Of a stretch of 64,000 nucleotides of DNA, positions 36,006 to 48,629 are shown piece by piece. Position 1 is the stretch's first letter, and the number at the start of each line of letters is the position of its first letter. Below the pieces are notes generated by a model. It saw nothing but the letters and a program-made list of their open reading frames with translations. It was not told the origin of the DNA and made no database searches. Origin of the DNA: Glebionis coronaria (lineage: Eukaryota > Streptophyta > Magnoliopsida > Asterales > Asteraceae); assembly GCA_025667525.1 (NCBI GenBank), contig CM046882.1:544310630-544374629 (forward strand), written 5' to 3'. A program made the translations under genes and the position numbers.

Positions 36006-37463
36006 TTATCCTTGCTTAATCTTCGTGTTTTGTAGTTTCAAAGTATTAGAAAAATCGTTTTTCAAAGTACCAATTTCTCCCTCTAATCGTCTCATATTAG
36101 CCTCATTCGTTTTCATGTAATTTTGAAAATCATTTGACGAACTATTTTGATTAGAATTAAAGTTCCCTTGGTTTTGGTTACTTCTTTGAAAATTGTTTTG
36201 ATTCCCACTTGAAAAATTGTTTCCTTGATTGTTATTGTTTGAAAAATTCGAGTTTTGATTATTGTCTCGATTTTGCCAATTCAAATTACGACCTTGATTA
36301 TAACCTTGATTTTGATTCGAAAAATTTCCTTGTTGATTATTTTCTTGAAAATTGTTTCGGTTTTGATTCGAAAAATTGTTGCCTTGATTAAAATTTCCTT
36401 GTTGCGATGGACCGACGTTATTTTGATTTTGATTAGAAAAATTGTTGTTTAACGTACTCACTTTCGACGTTTGGCCATCCGTAGCCGCACACTCGTAATA
36501 GTTATAAGGTCCACCACAAAACGTACACGATGTCTCAACCGCTTTCACCGTAGCGGGAGCGTCTTTCTTTTACATTTCGATGAGAAAGGACGTAAACACA
36601 TTCGTCAACTTGTCGACTTTCGCATCAACCCTCTCAATGTCGCGATTAGAATTACTAAAATTGGCGACATTGGAAACACTCGGTGTGTTGCGGAGTTGGT
36701 AAACCTTGGATCAATTCTCGATAATCATCAATGCATCCTTCGGAGTCTTACACAAAAAGTTGCCACCGGCGGCGGAAATCAACGAATCTTGTTCTTGAAA
36801 ACTAAGACAATTGTAAAACGTATTGATTTGGTGCAACTCGGAAAAACCATGGTGAGGACATTGCCTAAGCAATTACTTAAAACGATCCCACACGTCTCTA
36901 AAAGATTCATTCGGTTTTTGCTCAAATCTTGTAATCTCGTTTTTGAAAAACGTCGTCTTAGACGGTGGGAAAAAATGATTAACGAATTTGGAAACGAGAT
37001 CCTTCCATGTAATTATGGAATTAGGTGGCTCTTTCTCGTACCAATCCTTGGCGGCACCATCGAGCGAGTACGGAAAAAGCATAAGCTTGACGACATCGGT
37101 GTCGACGTTCTTAAACTTGCTCGTGGCCAAAAGACGATCAAAATTACGAATGTGGTCGTGAGGATTATCGGCTTCACGACCTCAAAACTTCATAGCTTGG
37201 ATTAACGAAAGCATTCCGCTCTTAATCTCAAAATTCTCCGCTTCGATAGCGGGAATTACGATCGCGTCTCCATAACCCTCGGTGGGCGCTTGGAGCAATT
37301 CCATCATCGAACGATTGTTGGTCATCACGTCTAAGGTTTCTTCAACAACGATATTAGGAACGTCGGTTTGTAATTTTTGTCTACGTCGTCGATTCCTTTG
37401 ATTACGATTGCATTGATTCGAAGCGTCGCTAGAATTAGAATAATCCTTCGATCGAGTGCGCAT
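36006..37463 (-). pseudogene. Element D gag (Retrotrans_gag type)
   Basis: The ATG at 37463 gives MRTRSKDYSN and an Arg-rich stretch, then MMELLQAPTEGYGDAIVIPA. The capsid core at 36873-37130 reads VVKLMLFPYSLDGAAKDWYE and FVNHFFPPSKTTFFKNEITR. A short CCHC-like CTFCGGPYNYYEC lies near 36500-36540, followed by an Asn/Gln-rich tail built of NQNNFQ-type repeats (36006-36480). This is an Athila/Tat-type Gag. Breaks near 37180 and 36870, with a lost segment between 36870 and 36550, show decay. Confidence 0.8.
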
Positions 37464-38276
37464 GCACTAAGCGTAGAATGGGGGTAGCAAAGAAGATTCT
37501 TTTTGCGGTTTTTCGTTTTTCCAATTTTTTTGGTTTTTGATTGTTTTTTATTTTTTTTGTTGATTTTTTTTGTATTACGTAGACTCAAATCTACAAATCT
37601 CTCCTCGAATCGATTTCTCGATTAAAGGAGCCCCAAAGAATGAAAACGATCACGTGGCGTGAACGCCTTCGATGACTTTAGAACGTTGGTGGAACACCAA
37701 AGCGTTCAAGAGGGTTTAATCTTGAAAACAAGCAAATATAGTATACGTAGATAATACTTGGGCGGCAAACCATCGATTATCCCTCTTTCTCAAAACACGC
37801 ACAAGCAAGCGGAGGAAACGAGGCGGCGCTAAGCACTTAAGAGCCTTTTTCCTTTAGGTCGTGAAATACAACCGCCTTATACCCACCTTATAGTTTGTGT
37901 TAATAGAAATTAAGCCTCACGAAAGTATTTATCTATTTTGCCTTTAAAATTTTGCTTTAGATTCGAATACAATGATCGAGTGATGAAATCCCGAATCAAG
38001 GTTGCGTTTTCACGTTTTTTTAGTACTTGTATATTTATTGTTCTATGTAAGTACAATATAGTAATATATTCACAAGAAAAACGAAAACGATAATGGGATA
38101 TCTACTGATTGGATTGTGTTTAATTTAGGAAAATTAAACACGATTTATTTGGATACTATAATATATTAGAGAAAAATAACAAAAATGAGTATGTACGATA
38201 TTTACGCTTTCCAAAAATTGAAAAGCAAAAACGCACTACTCACACAAAAACGATAATAATAATGGATAACACACCA
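37464..38276 (-). other. 5' leader of element D
   Basis: Noncoding region between PBS and gag start. I see no motif array in it, unlike the leader of Copia B. It has T-rich simple sequence near 37500-37575 (plus strand). Confidence 0.5.
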
Positions 38277-38293
38277 CCCCGGCAGCGGCTCCA
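38277..38293 (-). other. Primer-binding site of element D (tRNA-Asp type)
   Basis: Minus-strand TGGAGCCGCTGCCGGGG resembles the complement of the plant tRNA-Asp 3' end (TGGCGCCGTTGCCGGGG), with three mismatches. This primer choice is usual for Athila/Tat Gypsy elements. Confidence 0.75.
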
Positions 38294-38298
38294 AAAAT

Positions 38299-41131
38299 TA
38301 ATGTAGGATTTTCGTACACGTTTTAGGAAAAACGCGTATGAGCGGCACGTATTAAGTTCTACGCTTTAGGAAAAACGTAAAACTGAATAAGTGCGGGTTC
38401 GTTCTTGAAGGAGGGGTGTGGTTATGAGTGCCAATATGTAAAATCAAAGCTTGGATTAGTTTAGTTTTTTGTTTAAAGAGAGAAAAAGTAAAGACGAGCT
38501 ACGACTACGATTACACTACGACGAATTGACGTAAAACGCGAACATAAATACGTAAAACGTGACAAAGTTAAAAATTTAAGCTAAAAACAATTTAAAAATT
38601 AAAACTAAGTTTAAAATAATATAAATAAGAATAAAAATTCAATAAATAAATTTTATAACCTTTTATTAATTAAATATTTAATTTTAAATGCTAATTAAAG
38701 CCCTAAAATTAAATATAATTAAGAAAAAGCCCAAAATATTATTTAATTGAACTAATAACTCACTTATATTATTTAAAGACTAAAAAGTATTTTTCCTAAA
38801 ATTTAAAGACTATTTTTCTATTTTTTAAACACTAAAAACAAATTTTAAACTAAAATAATGATTAAAAATAATAATATAATGCTAAAATTAATTTGACTTT
38901 TTCAAAAATCCTAAATTATATTACTAAACAGTTGAAAAAGTAAATTTTAAAAAGTTGAAAAAGTAAATTTTTTACACTAAAAGACAAAACAATTTGAATT
39001 AAATCCTAATTAAACTAAGATTAAATCTAAAAAGAATACTTAAAAAGGTGAACAATAAAACCTTTTTAATGTAAAAATCTTAAAATAATTTTTTGAATCT
39101 AAGAAAAATTTTAAAACTAAAAAATGTAAACTTTTTGCACTAAAAGACAAAAACAAAAATTAAATAAACTAATTAAAAACTGAATTTAATCTAAAAAATG
39201 GAAATGAACAGTAACATAAAATTAAACTAAATGAAAATTATTAAAATAAAATAACAAAAATAAGAAAATTAAAATGACTGAAAAACGCTGAAAAATAGCA
39301 ACTATAGACAAAAAAACAAGAATTTGATGTTGACTGTTGGTGGACTTTTGTCCTTATCCCCAGCAGTGGGAAAGATTACTCTAACAGTGGGAAGTATTTT
39401 CCCACTAACAATGAAAAAAACAGGTCTGGTGACCTTTTGGCTTGTAGATTGCTGATTTGTTGGTTTTACTTGGATACAAGGGCACCCCTACACCTAGTGG
39501 AGTGTAGGGAGTCTAGATAAACAAGAAATTACACAAGTAGTTCACAAAAATAACACATAATTGACCCTATGCAGTTACTGATGAGGCTAATATGGGGTCT
39601 GATGGTTTTGCTGGTCTAATGTGCAAATATGTGAGATTAAATCCACCAAAACTTGAGCAAACTACCACCTAACCACAATTAAACTCACAACAATCCTATA
39701 TTAACAGATTTGCTAACAATATCCAAGTTTTGAGATCACCATTAACTAAAGCAAGGTAGATTAGAGACTTACTGGTTTTTATCAAAAATTGAACATGCAA
39801 AGTGTTTTAAAACCCTACAATACTGAAATCCAACTACTGATAACACTACTAACCAATAAATCAAGTGTGTTTGAGTGGTTATTAACTGGTTTTACTATCA
39901 CCTTACCAATCAAACCCCTAATCCCAAACACCCCATTAAATCTGTTAACCAAAAATCTTGTGAGCAAAATTTCAACCAAGCACCTAAATCTGATACAAAC
40001 TTATTCTAACATCTATAAGGGACATAGATAAACAAAAATCAACACTTAGCTAACACACAAACATTCAATCCACAAAAACCAATAAAAATCACAATTTTAT
40101 GCTTAAAAGAGGTTTCAAGCCCATGGTATACCTTGTGGGACCCACAATCTAGGCCCCACTATGGCTGCATTGCCATCTCCTTTCAGTTAAAACTGAGCTT
40201 ATGGCTTATGTGATATGCTGTTTAAATGTAGAGATGATGGTGGTGTTGGACTACAACAGTCCCAACATATATCTTGAGTACAAGGAACCTGAAAAGATAA
40301 GTAAACCAAGAAAACACAAAGACAAGTTTATACAAGCAACCAATAAGCTGATGTCACTGGCTTATTGGTCAACTTATATAAACAGTGAGGATTTAACAAA
40401 AATTAAAAATGAGATTTTTGTGAAAAACCTTGGAATGAAATTTTTAAGATCTTGATATGATTCGTGAACTTAATAGCAAACTTCCACTATCACTTCCATT
40501 TGCACATTAAGTTCAAAAAAAAATCAAGATCAAAAGCTTGCTGAAAACCTATTTGCCACAACTTAAACCAAATATATTTTTTTCTTTTAAAAATCGTATT
40601 TTAGAACCAAAAGCTTGAAAGGAAATAGTAACTAAAGTGAAGTAGCTTATAAAAACTTGCTGGACTTATAAAGGTGTCAACAGAATAAGCCCATAAGCCT
40701 TTACAAACTAAAACAGCCAACAAAGAAAAATGCCAAGTTTCCTTGACAAGATTCTTGTTTAAACGAAATTTTAACTAAGTTATGCAAGAGAATTAAAAGA
40801 TTACACTAAAAACAGGTAAAGTAACTTGGAACTCAGCAATGTTTATAAAAATAAGAAAGCTTAAATTTTCATTAACTAAAAAAAAGTTTACAAAAATGCT
40901 GGAATAAGAAGAGTAGGGGTACATGCACCCTCTACTTATACTACTGAAGAGAATACAGGAATCCTAAAACCCTAATCTGTATAATACCAATAAAGCCCCT
41001 GGTCTTCACTTTTTGAATTTTGGTAAAAAATGCCTTCTCGTGATGCTTGTTGGATGCCAGCAACATCTTTTGCTCATGGACGTTGATTAGAGTCCTTTGG
41101 GACCAAGTAAAACATCTTGGTCGTTAATCTT
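38299..41131 (-). repeat. 5' LTR of element D, first part
   Basis: Collinear with 27983-30800 of the other LTR. It starts TAATGTAGGATT next to the PBS and stops at ATCTT, the target duplication of E1. The LTR resumes at 48630. Confidence 0.85.
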
Positions 41132-41566
41132 TGATAGGTGTGAAAACACCCATCCTTTTACCACTTAATTACAATAATAACCAAGCCAAAACGTGTATTT
41201 TATGTCGTAAATGTCAGAATTATGCGTGGATTGTGTTTTTGTTGTGGTTTAGGACCAAAATGTGAAAAGGGAAGAAAACACGGGTTTTCACGGGCTTTTA
41301 TCGAAGAAAACGACAAAAAGACGAAGTCAGAGATCAAGAATGCAAAAAGAACGGAAGTCCAAGGCCTATTCTGAAGATTTATCGAAGAACAAGTCTAAAA
41401 GACGGAAGTTTAATAAAGCCGAAGAACTCGAGTCTAATAAATAAATAAATTATAAGACGAGTTTAATTAATCCCGAGACAAAGTCGATAAAGTCGAAGAA
41501 CTTAAAAGACGAGAAGACGTGAAGAAAGAAAGAAAGAGGAGGCAACACATGCACCTCCCCATTTCC

Positions 41567-41574
41567 TATAAATA
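41567..41574 (+). promoter_or_regulatory. TATA box of E1 5' LTR
   Basis: TATAAATA in TTTCCTATAAATACCCTCC, repeated at 46994-47001 in the 3' LTR. A short AGGAGGGT / ACCCTCCT inverted repeat follows it. Confidence 0.65.
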
Positions 41575-41830
41575 CCCTCCTAAACTCATTTAGGAGGGTT
41601 GGTTAGTTTTTAGTTAGTTTAGTTTTCCTTTCATTTTTTGTAGGAGATTCTAGAGAGAGAAAGTGACAGTTTCTCTCACTAGAATCCCAATCTTTGATTT
41701 GGTTAAAAGTTTTTAAATTTTGGTCTATTAGCTTTTTCTTAAATTTGATTTGGTTAAGTTTTTAGATAAGTGCTTATTTGGTATTTGCTTATTTGCTTAT
41801 TGTTGTCATCGTATTGCTTAAGGGTTTTAC

Positions 41831-42140
41831 CAGTACGATCAAGTAAGTGTGATCGCATAAACCCCGAGGGTTTCTACTTGCGATCCATTACTGCGATCCT
41901 TAGTACGATCGGTTACCACGATCACACTCCATAATCCACACCACGATCACTTGTTGCGATCGTGGGTACGATCATAGAGTGCGATTTGTGTGGGTACGAT
42001 CTGCTAGTACGATCCAGCATTACGATGGCATAAACATGCATAGTACGATGGCATCAACAAGTATAGTACGATGGCATCAACAAGTATAGTACGATGGCAT
42101 AAATATGCATAGTACGATGCATACATTGCATGCATGCATG
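41831..42140. repeat. E1-type motif array (core GTACGATC)
   Basis: About 17 units: GTACGATC, GCGATC, CACGATCAC, and at the end a tighter tandem of AGTACGATGGCATCAACA units of about 23 bp. It lies in the transcribed part of the LTR (R/U5 side of the TATA box). An almost identical copy is at 47710-48018. Confidence 0.9.
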
Positions 42141-42753
42141 AAAATGGCGCAAATTTGAGCAGCTAGGCTGGCTACTTCCAACAGCTAGCCTGCCTGCTTG
42201 CTTATTTATTAGTATTGTTCCGTAATTGTTTAGTTTTATCTGAAAGTTGTTCCGATTTTATTTTTGAAAGTTACGTATTTTTAGTTGAATCTTTCTTCCA
42301 ATTTTAAAATTAATATTTTTACGTAAAGTTCAAGTTTTATCTTTCATTTAGTACCCGCTTTAGGTTTTCCCTCGTTTAGCTTTAAAGTACCATTTTAGTT
42401 TTATTCTGTCCTTTTTCATTTAGTAAACTTTATTTTCGAGTCGATAGTTGATTTTGTCTTTTAGATTTATTTTTATTAATTGTTTCGCTTTAAATTACGT
42501 TTTATTATTTGTTTTAATATTCATTTTAATATCGTTTTAACTTTTAGTTTTTAATATTCACCTAGTTTTACTTTTATTATTTGAACTTGTCTTTAGTTTG
42601 TTTTTAAATACTTTTCGCATTTACTTTTAAATTAGATAATCAACATCCCTTTTTCTTAACCAAAAACAATTGAGTCGCACTTTGAACCGGAAATCAATTC
42701 GAGAGGATACCGAGAAAACGAACTTTTGCAACTAGTAAAATCCATGTATCAAA

Positions 42754-42771
42754 TGGCGCCACTGCCGGCTC
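42754..42771 (+). other. Primer-binding site of E1 (tRNA-Asp type)
   Basis: TGGCGCCACTGCCGGCTC, two bases after the LTR end. E2 has TGGCGCCGCTGCCGGC at the same place. It resembles the tRNA-Asp primer site of Athila-type elements. Confidence 0.8.
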
Positions 42772-42956
42772 TTTTCGTGAAGATTAACGGTTTTTTGTGA
42801 GAGACGCGTTGGCTTTTGGGATCCGTTCACTCGTGAACGTTATTTTTCGTGTCCAAAATTTTCAAAAATACCAAAAACATTTAAAAAATCATAAAAAGCA
42901 TTTCTTTTTCAAAGTTTTGCACCAAAAATATTCTTCTTGCTTGTCTATTTTTCTTC

Positions 42957-44514
42957 ATGGATTCGTCTTGTGTACGGTGTGGGAGACCATGGCATGGTTT
43001 TAACATGTCAATGGTGTACTTGTGAGCGGTGTGGTTCCGATATCGACGATACACAATTTGGATTTTGTCCATTTTGCAATTCAACAAATTCGTACTTCTC
43101 CTCTTACAATACTTTCTCACCCTCTCCCGTCTATGACGATCCTTATCCTCAAAATGCACCGGATTTTTCTCCATACCCGTGGTGCTATAAGTGTGGGGGT
43201 CCTCACGAAAGTTTTCACTGTCCAACGGGGGATCAAAATTACTATAATTATACCCCTTCCAGTTTTGACCAACCCCTGCAATACCCAATTGATCATCAAC
43301 CTCGTCACGGGATGAGTTACCAAGAACCAATTGACGATCTTGCTACAACCTTTCAAGAACAAAGAAACGATCTTGCTACAGCTTTTCAAGAACAAACGAA
43401 AGAGCTTTTACACACGCTGCAAACTTGTATGGAGTCATTTTTACAGCAGCAAGGTCAGACGAGTACTCATATCCCTGAGCTTATTATTAGCCCTTTAGGT
43501 ATTGAGGAGAGCGATGACGATATTGAGGTTATTTTCGACGAGGAGGAATTTCTAAAGCAACGTAAGACTTCTCCCATTCCTCCTTCGTCTATTGCTATCA
43601 CACCCGAGGAGCCCGTTGGCTCTCTCATCATGGAGGATGAGCATCTTGACGTTATCTCGGCAACTGAATCGGACAAATTCCTAAAGTCTAGTGTCGAGGA
43701 ACTTGTCGTCATTCCAAGTGAGCCCGCGGGTATTCCGGAAAATCTGTGTGATGTGCCGACTTTTGCGGAGCTTACGGACAAGTTTGCTTCGCTAGTCAAT
43801 GATCACATACTCACAACTCCACATGCGATATTTGATCCTCCCAACAAGAGTTCAACATGTGGTGAGTATGATCATTTCGTCTTCGAGCCCGAGATTGAGG
43901 AAATTATCGACCGAGAGCTAGCTCTTTTACCTCTGCTTCCTCCTACAAGTGAGGTCGACTTTTCCAACATCGATGCCGAACTTGATGAGTTGGAACGTCT
44001 TATTTTTCATAATAATGACGAACCAACTCACATACCCAAACAACCTATTCTCGAGGAGTTACCTAATCAACACTCCTCTTATGAGAATTACGTTTACCAC
44101 ATTCATGAGGATTTACCTTATCCACAATCCCCACAAATGAATGATGGTTTCATACTTGATCGTGATCTTTTTAAACGAGTTTCTACACTCCGTATCTACG
44201 ATGATATCCACAAGATCTACTTTCATGAGGATCAATGCTTTGACCCGGGAGGTGACATGGACCATTCTATGATTGATAATTTTACGGCTTTGCCAATTGG
44301 TCTGCATCCATTGTCTTTGGAGGATGACAATGTGATTCCCTTACCCACCCCACCTCCCGTCAATCTGGATTTCACTTGCTTTTCTTATATTGAGCAGACT
44401 TCCCTACCATACAAGACTTATCCCCCAGCATCTCCTTTGTTGATGTCAACCGGGAACGAGGACAAGGTCTTTGATCCCGGTATCACTTTCGAGGCTTCCC
44501 CATGGACCATTTAA
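42957..44514 (+). pseudogene. E1 long frame (E protein), shifted near the N-terminus
   Basis: The ATG at 42957 opens MDSSCVRCGRPWHGF as in E2, but a 2-base deletion near 43003 shifts the frame. The long open frame then begins at an out-of-phase ATG (42937) and is in phase from about residue 24 onward. From there it has CQWCTCERCGSDIDD...FCPFC, a Cys-rich zinc-ribbon-like region, then CYKCGGPHESFHC resembling the Gag knuckle of D. Short repeats (DDLATTFQEQ) follow, and then about 350 acidic residues (ISATESDKFLKSSVEELVVI, EIEEIIDRELALLP, GNEDKVFDPGITF). No enzyme motif is present. Likely RNA or particle binding is only an inference from the knuckle. Confidence 0.75.
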
Positions 44515-46543
44515 TTCGGGGACGAGTCAGGCTCGTGACTCGGTTAATATAAACAAGCGCTTTTTGGGAGGCAACCCAATTATCTATCTATCTTTACCTG
44601 TTTTCACCATAAGTGTAGAGGGAGCCCCGTATGTGTTTGTTGTCTTGTTTCTTGTGTTGTGCAGGGATTAAAGCTTCAAAGATCCACCTTGATGACTTTT
44701 GACGAACCGTGATACCGTGTTCCCATCTTCCCGGTTCTATCCTAAACTCTTGTGATTCAATATTTCATATTTTATATGTTCACATTGAATTCACTTTAGT
44801 TGTCCTTTCCTTAGCAAGATTTAAACAAAGTGCACAATGTCCTAAGTGTAGGGGAGTTTACTCCCACATGCTTAAACATTGAGGACAATGTTTATCTCAA
44901 GTGTAGGGGGGACTTCTATCGAAGTAAGTGGTCTTTTTCATGAATTTGCCCTCATTTTAACCGGAAAATTTGATTTTTCGACATTTTTCAAAATTTTAAT
45001 CTATTTTGGCCTAGTTGTATAGTTGTATTTTCCTTTGTTATGTTTATTTTCTTTCCATTGCCAGAATAAATTTTCAATAAAGTGTTTTTTAAAATTTTCT
45101 AAGTCGTGAATATTTTGACTCAACCCGAGTTTACTTATCTAAGTTTACTCTAGCTAGTATCCTTAACGTGTTTAAGTCAAGTTTTGCTAGGCTTTTATAT
45201 AGGGAGTTATAAAACGCGAAAGTCTTAACTCTCACGGGTTAAGAACAAGAACTTTTCGCAAGTTCCTATAATTGATCCTAGAGAGTCGTTTATCAAGGGA
45301 ACTTTAAAATGCGATTTCTAAACTTGAAAAAGTCTAAGAATTTGCAAGATCCTATAGATGACTCGAAAACCCAAAACTTTGATTTAATAGGCTAAGCATC
45401 CACGAGTCTCATTCCTTGAGATTTTAAACTGTGGAGAACGAGAGATGATAGAGTCAATTATAAGTTTGGTATTCTTTCGTGAATTTATGTGAGTTGTTTA
45501 TAAGCTTTTTCTCCCATCGCTTGCTAATAAATTTATCTGCAATAAATAAGGTTGTACGATTTGAAAAGTTACTTAGCTTCTAGCCCAAGATCGTTTAAAA
45601 GTTGCTCGGTATCAATTATAGTTCATAGCCAAGGCATAACGTATTGAAGCGGGATGCGAAGATTGGTGAGTCTGAAAAGGCCCTAACAAGGCATGAGGGC
45701 TACATTTTGTTTCTAAAGATCCAAAAGTGATGTGAAGAATCATTTATCGAAAATCAATATGAAGGATCGAGACACACGACGAAAAGCAAAAACTCCCCAA
45801 AAGATCATGGAGAAGTCTATCCAAAAAGGCCCTAACAAGGTATGAGGATAAATAGATCCAAGTCCTAAAAGCAGGCGGATCGTTGTATATCAAAGTCCAA
45901 AATAATGATTGGAGAAAAATGAAGAAGTCGTGGTCCAAAGATGAAGAATCTCTCAAAACTTCAAGTGAAGAAATTCCTATTATGAAGAGAAGACCATAAT
46001 TTCAAGAACGTCTCTCAAAGATTCGAAGTATGAAATCGCTGCCAAATATCGGTCCGAGAAAGATCTCAAATCGTGAAGCGAGTTATGCCAAGATATGAAC
46101 TTTATGAGGTCCCGAGAAGCAGTTTTAAAAGATTTTGTCCTTTAGCTAACTATTGATTAAATCGTCCACTTTATTTTCGGCCTAAATAACTATCGAAATA
46201 AGTCGAACAATGCATCCTCGTGATCATTCAAGACAAAAATAAAATATAAGAGATACACCTAGGAATAAGGGAGTCTAAGTAAATAATTGGCCCACATGAA
46301 TTCGTGTTAGTTTGCTAACTTATAATAACAATGATCTCGTTATGGGGAACGTGAAACTTGAGAATGATGATCATTCATGACAACCAAAAAAACCAATGTA
46401 AGTCTTCGATTTCTCTACTTGTTTTGTTCTTTAAAGTTTTCTTAGTGTTTAGTATTTAATAAAGGCCAAGGTGGGTTATCTATGATGAAAAATGTAAACC
46501 GTGCTTTGAAATTAATGCATTGCATGAGGGCATTGCAATGGTC
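44515..46543 (+). other. 3' noncoding region of E1
   Basis: No coding sequence recognised. Homologous to D (31713-33612) and E2 (57342-59277). Contains two copies of an AAGGCCCTAACAAGGYATGA repeat near 45676 and 45828. Also holds AAGTGTAGGGGA repeats near 44848-44910 resembling the polypurine tract. Confidence 0.65.
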
Positions 46544-46557
46544 AAGTGTAGGGGATT
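46544..46557 (+). other. Polypurine tract of E1
   Basis: AAGTGTAGGGGATT directly before the 3' LTR start TGATAGGTG. The same sequence occurs before the 3' LTR of E2. Confidence 0.8.
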
Positions 46558-48629
46558 TGATAGGTGTGAAAACACCCATCCTTTTACCACTTAATTACAA
46601 TAATAACCAAGCCAAAACGTGTATTTTATGTCGTAAATGTCGGAATTATGCGTGGTTTGTGTTTTTGTTGTGGTTTAGGACCAAAATGTGAAAAGGGAAG
46701 AAAACACGGGCTTTCACGTGCTTTTATCGAAGAAAACGACAAAAAGACGAAGTCAAGAGATCAAGAATGCAAAAAGAACGGAAGTCCAAGGCCTATTCTG
46801 AAGATTTATCGAAGAACAAGTCTAAAAGACGGAAGTTTAATAAAGCCGAAGAACTCGAGTCTAATAAATAAATAAATTATAAGACGAGTTTAATTAATCC
46901 CGAGACAAAGTCGATAAAGTCGAAGAACTTAAAAGACGAGAAGACGTGAAGAAAGAAAGAAAGAGGAGGCAACACATGCACCTCCCCATTTCCTATAAAT
47001 ACCCTCCTAAACTCATTTAGGAGGGTTGGTTAGTTTTTAGTTAGTTTAGTTTTCCTTTCATTTTTTGTAGGAGATTCTAGAGAGAGAAAGTGACAGTTTC
47101 TCTCACTAGAATCCCAATCTTTTATCTTCCTTTCATGTTCTAAATCAAACCTTTATCTTTGATAGTTTAATTCTTGTCTTAATCTTGATCTTACTCTACC
47201 TTTCTTAGCTCTCATTCACTTTAATCCGAGTTTTCTACACGTATTGTTTTAATTTGATGATTGATTTATTAAAAAGTTTATCTTTTTATTAATCTTTAAG
47301 TTTTCATATGGAATGAGCTATAAGTTTGACATGCTTATTGGCTTATTTTGTGTCTAGCTTATTTGCTTTTTAGTTTTCTTAAAAAGTTAGTCTTTTTTAA
47401 GTTTTCTTATTTCGTATTTTAAAAAAGTTTTCAAATTTATGCTTATTGATCTTTTAATGTTTGATTTTTATAGCTTAAAGTGTTTTAGTGCTTATTGTGT
47501 TAATTCTTATTTTTGATTAAGTGCTTTTTAGTTAATTTTTAGAAAAAGTTGTTTTTAAATATTTTTTATTATTTAGTATTTTTAAAAGTTTTTAAATTTT
47601 GGTCTATTAGCTTTTTCTTAAATTTGATTTGGTTAAGTTTTAAGATAAGTGCTTATTTGGTATTTGCTTATTTGCTTATTGTTGTCATCGTATTGCTTAA
47701 GGGTTTTACCAGTACGATCAAGTAAGTGTGATCGCATAAACCCCGAGGGTTTCTACTTGCGATCCATTACTGCGATCCTTAGTACGATCGGTCACCACGA
47801 TCACACTCCATAATCCACACCACCATCACTTGTTGCAATCGTGGGTACGATCATAGAGTGCGATCCGTGTGGGTACGATCTGCTAGTACGATCCAGCATT
47901 ACGATGGCATAAACATGCATAGTACGATGGCATCAACAAGTATAGTACGATGGCATCAACAAGTATAGTACGATGGCATAAATATGCATAGTACGATGCA
48001 TACATTGCATGCATGCATGAAAATGGCGCAAATTTGAGCAGCTAGGTTGGCTGCTTCCAGCAGCTAGCCTGCCTGCTTGCTTATTTATTAGTATTGTTCC
48101 GTAATTGTTTAGTTTTATCTGAAAGTTGTTCCGATTTTATTTTTGAAAGTTACGTATTTTTAGTTGAATTTTTCTTCCAATTTTAAAATTAATATTTTTA
48201 CGTAAAGTTCAAGTTTTATCTTTCATTTAGTACCCGCTTTAGGTTTTCCCTCGTTTAGCTTTAAAGTACCATTTTAGTTTATTCTCTCCTTTTTCATTTA
48301 GTAAACTTTATTTTCGAGTCGATAGTTGATTTCGTCTTTTAGATTTATTTTTATTAATTGTTTCGCTTTAAATTACGTTTTATTATTTGTTTTAATATTC
48401 ATTTTAATATCGTTTTAACTTTTAGTTTTTAATATTCACCTAGTTTTACTTTTATTATTTGAACTTGTCTTTAGTTTGTTTTTAAATACTTTTCGCATTT
48501 ACTTTTAAATTAGATAATCAACATCCCTTTTTCTTAACCAAAAACAATTGAGTCGCACTTTGAACCGGAAATCAATTCGAGAGGATACCGAGAAAACGAA
48601 CTTTTGCAACTAGTAAAATCCATGTATCA
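46558..48629 (+). repeat. 3' LTR of E1
   Basis: 2072 bp, nearly identical to the 5' LTR but with an extra T-rich segment of about 452 bp (about 47122-47580). It carries its own GTACGATC array at 47710-48018. It ends at TATCA, followed by the target duplication ATCTT. Confidence 0.95.
47710..48018. repeat. E1-type motif array in the 3' LTR
   Basis: Same units and order as 41831-42140, with a few substitutions (for example CACCATCAC for CACGATCAC). Confidence 0.9.

Larger units (their letters stand above)
41132..42751 (+). repeat. 5' LTR of E1
   Basis: 1620 bp, TGATAGGTGTG...CCATGTATCA. TATAAATA lies at 41567-41574. The GTACGATC array lies downstream of the TATA box at 41831-42140. Relative to the 3' LTR it lacks about 452 bp after AGAATCCCAATCTTT (near 41694). 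Confidence 0.95.
41132..48629 (+). mobile_element. E1: complete non-autonomous LTR retrotransposon with one frame
   Basis: Both LTRs (41132-42751 and 46558-48629), PBS, one long frame, polypurine tract and the 5-bp target duplication ATCTT (41127-41131 and 48630-48634) are present. The uninterrupted target is seen in the other LTR of D. There is no RT, RNase H, integrase or protease, so movement would need enzymes from an autonomous relative. The two LTRs are nearly identical apart from one large deletion, so the insertion is young. Confidence 0.95.

Noticed and set aside
36471..37205. Plus-strand frame of 244 codons
   Set aside because: It is antisense to the well-supported gag of element D and shows no protein family features.
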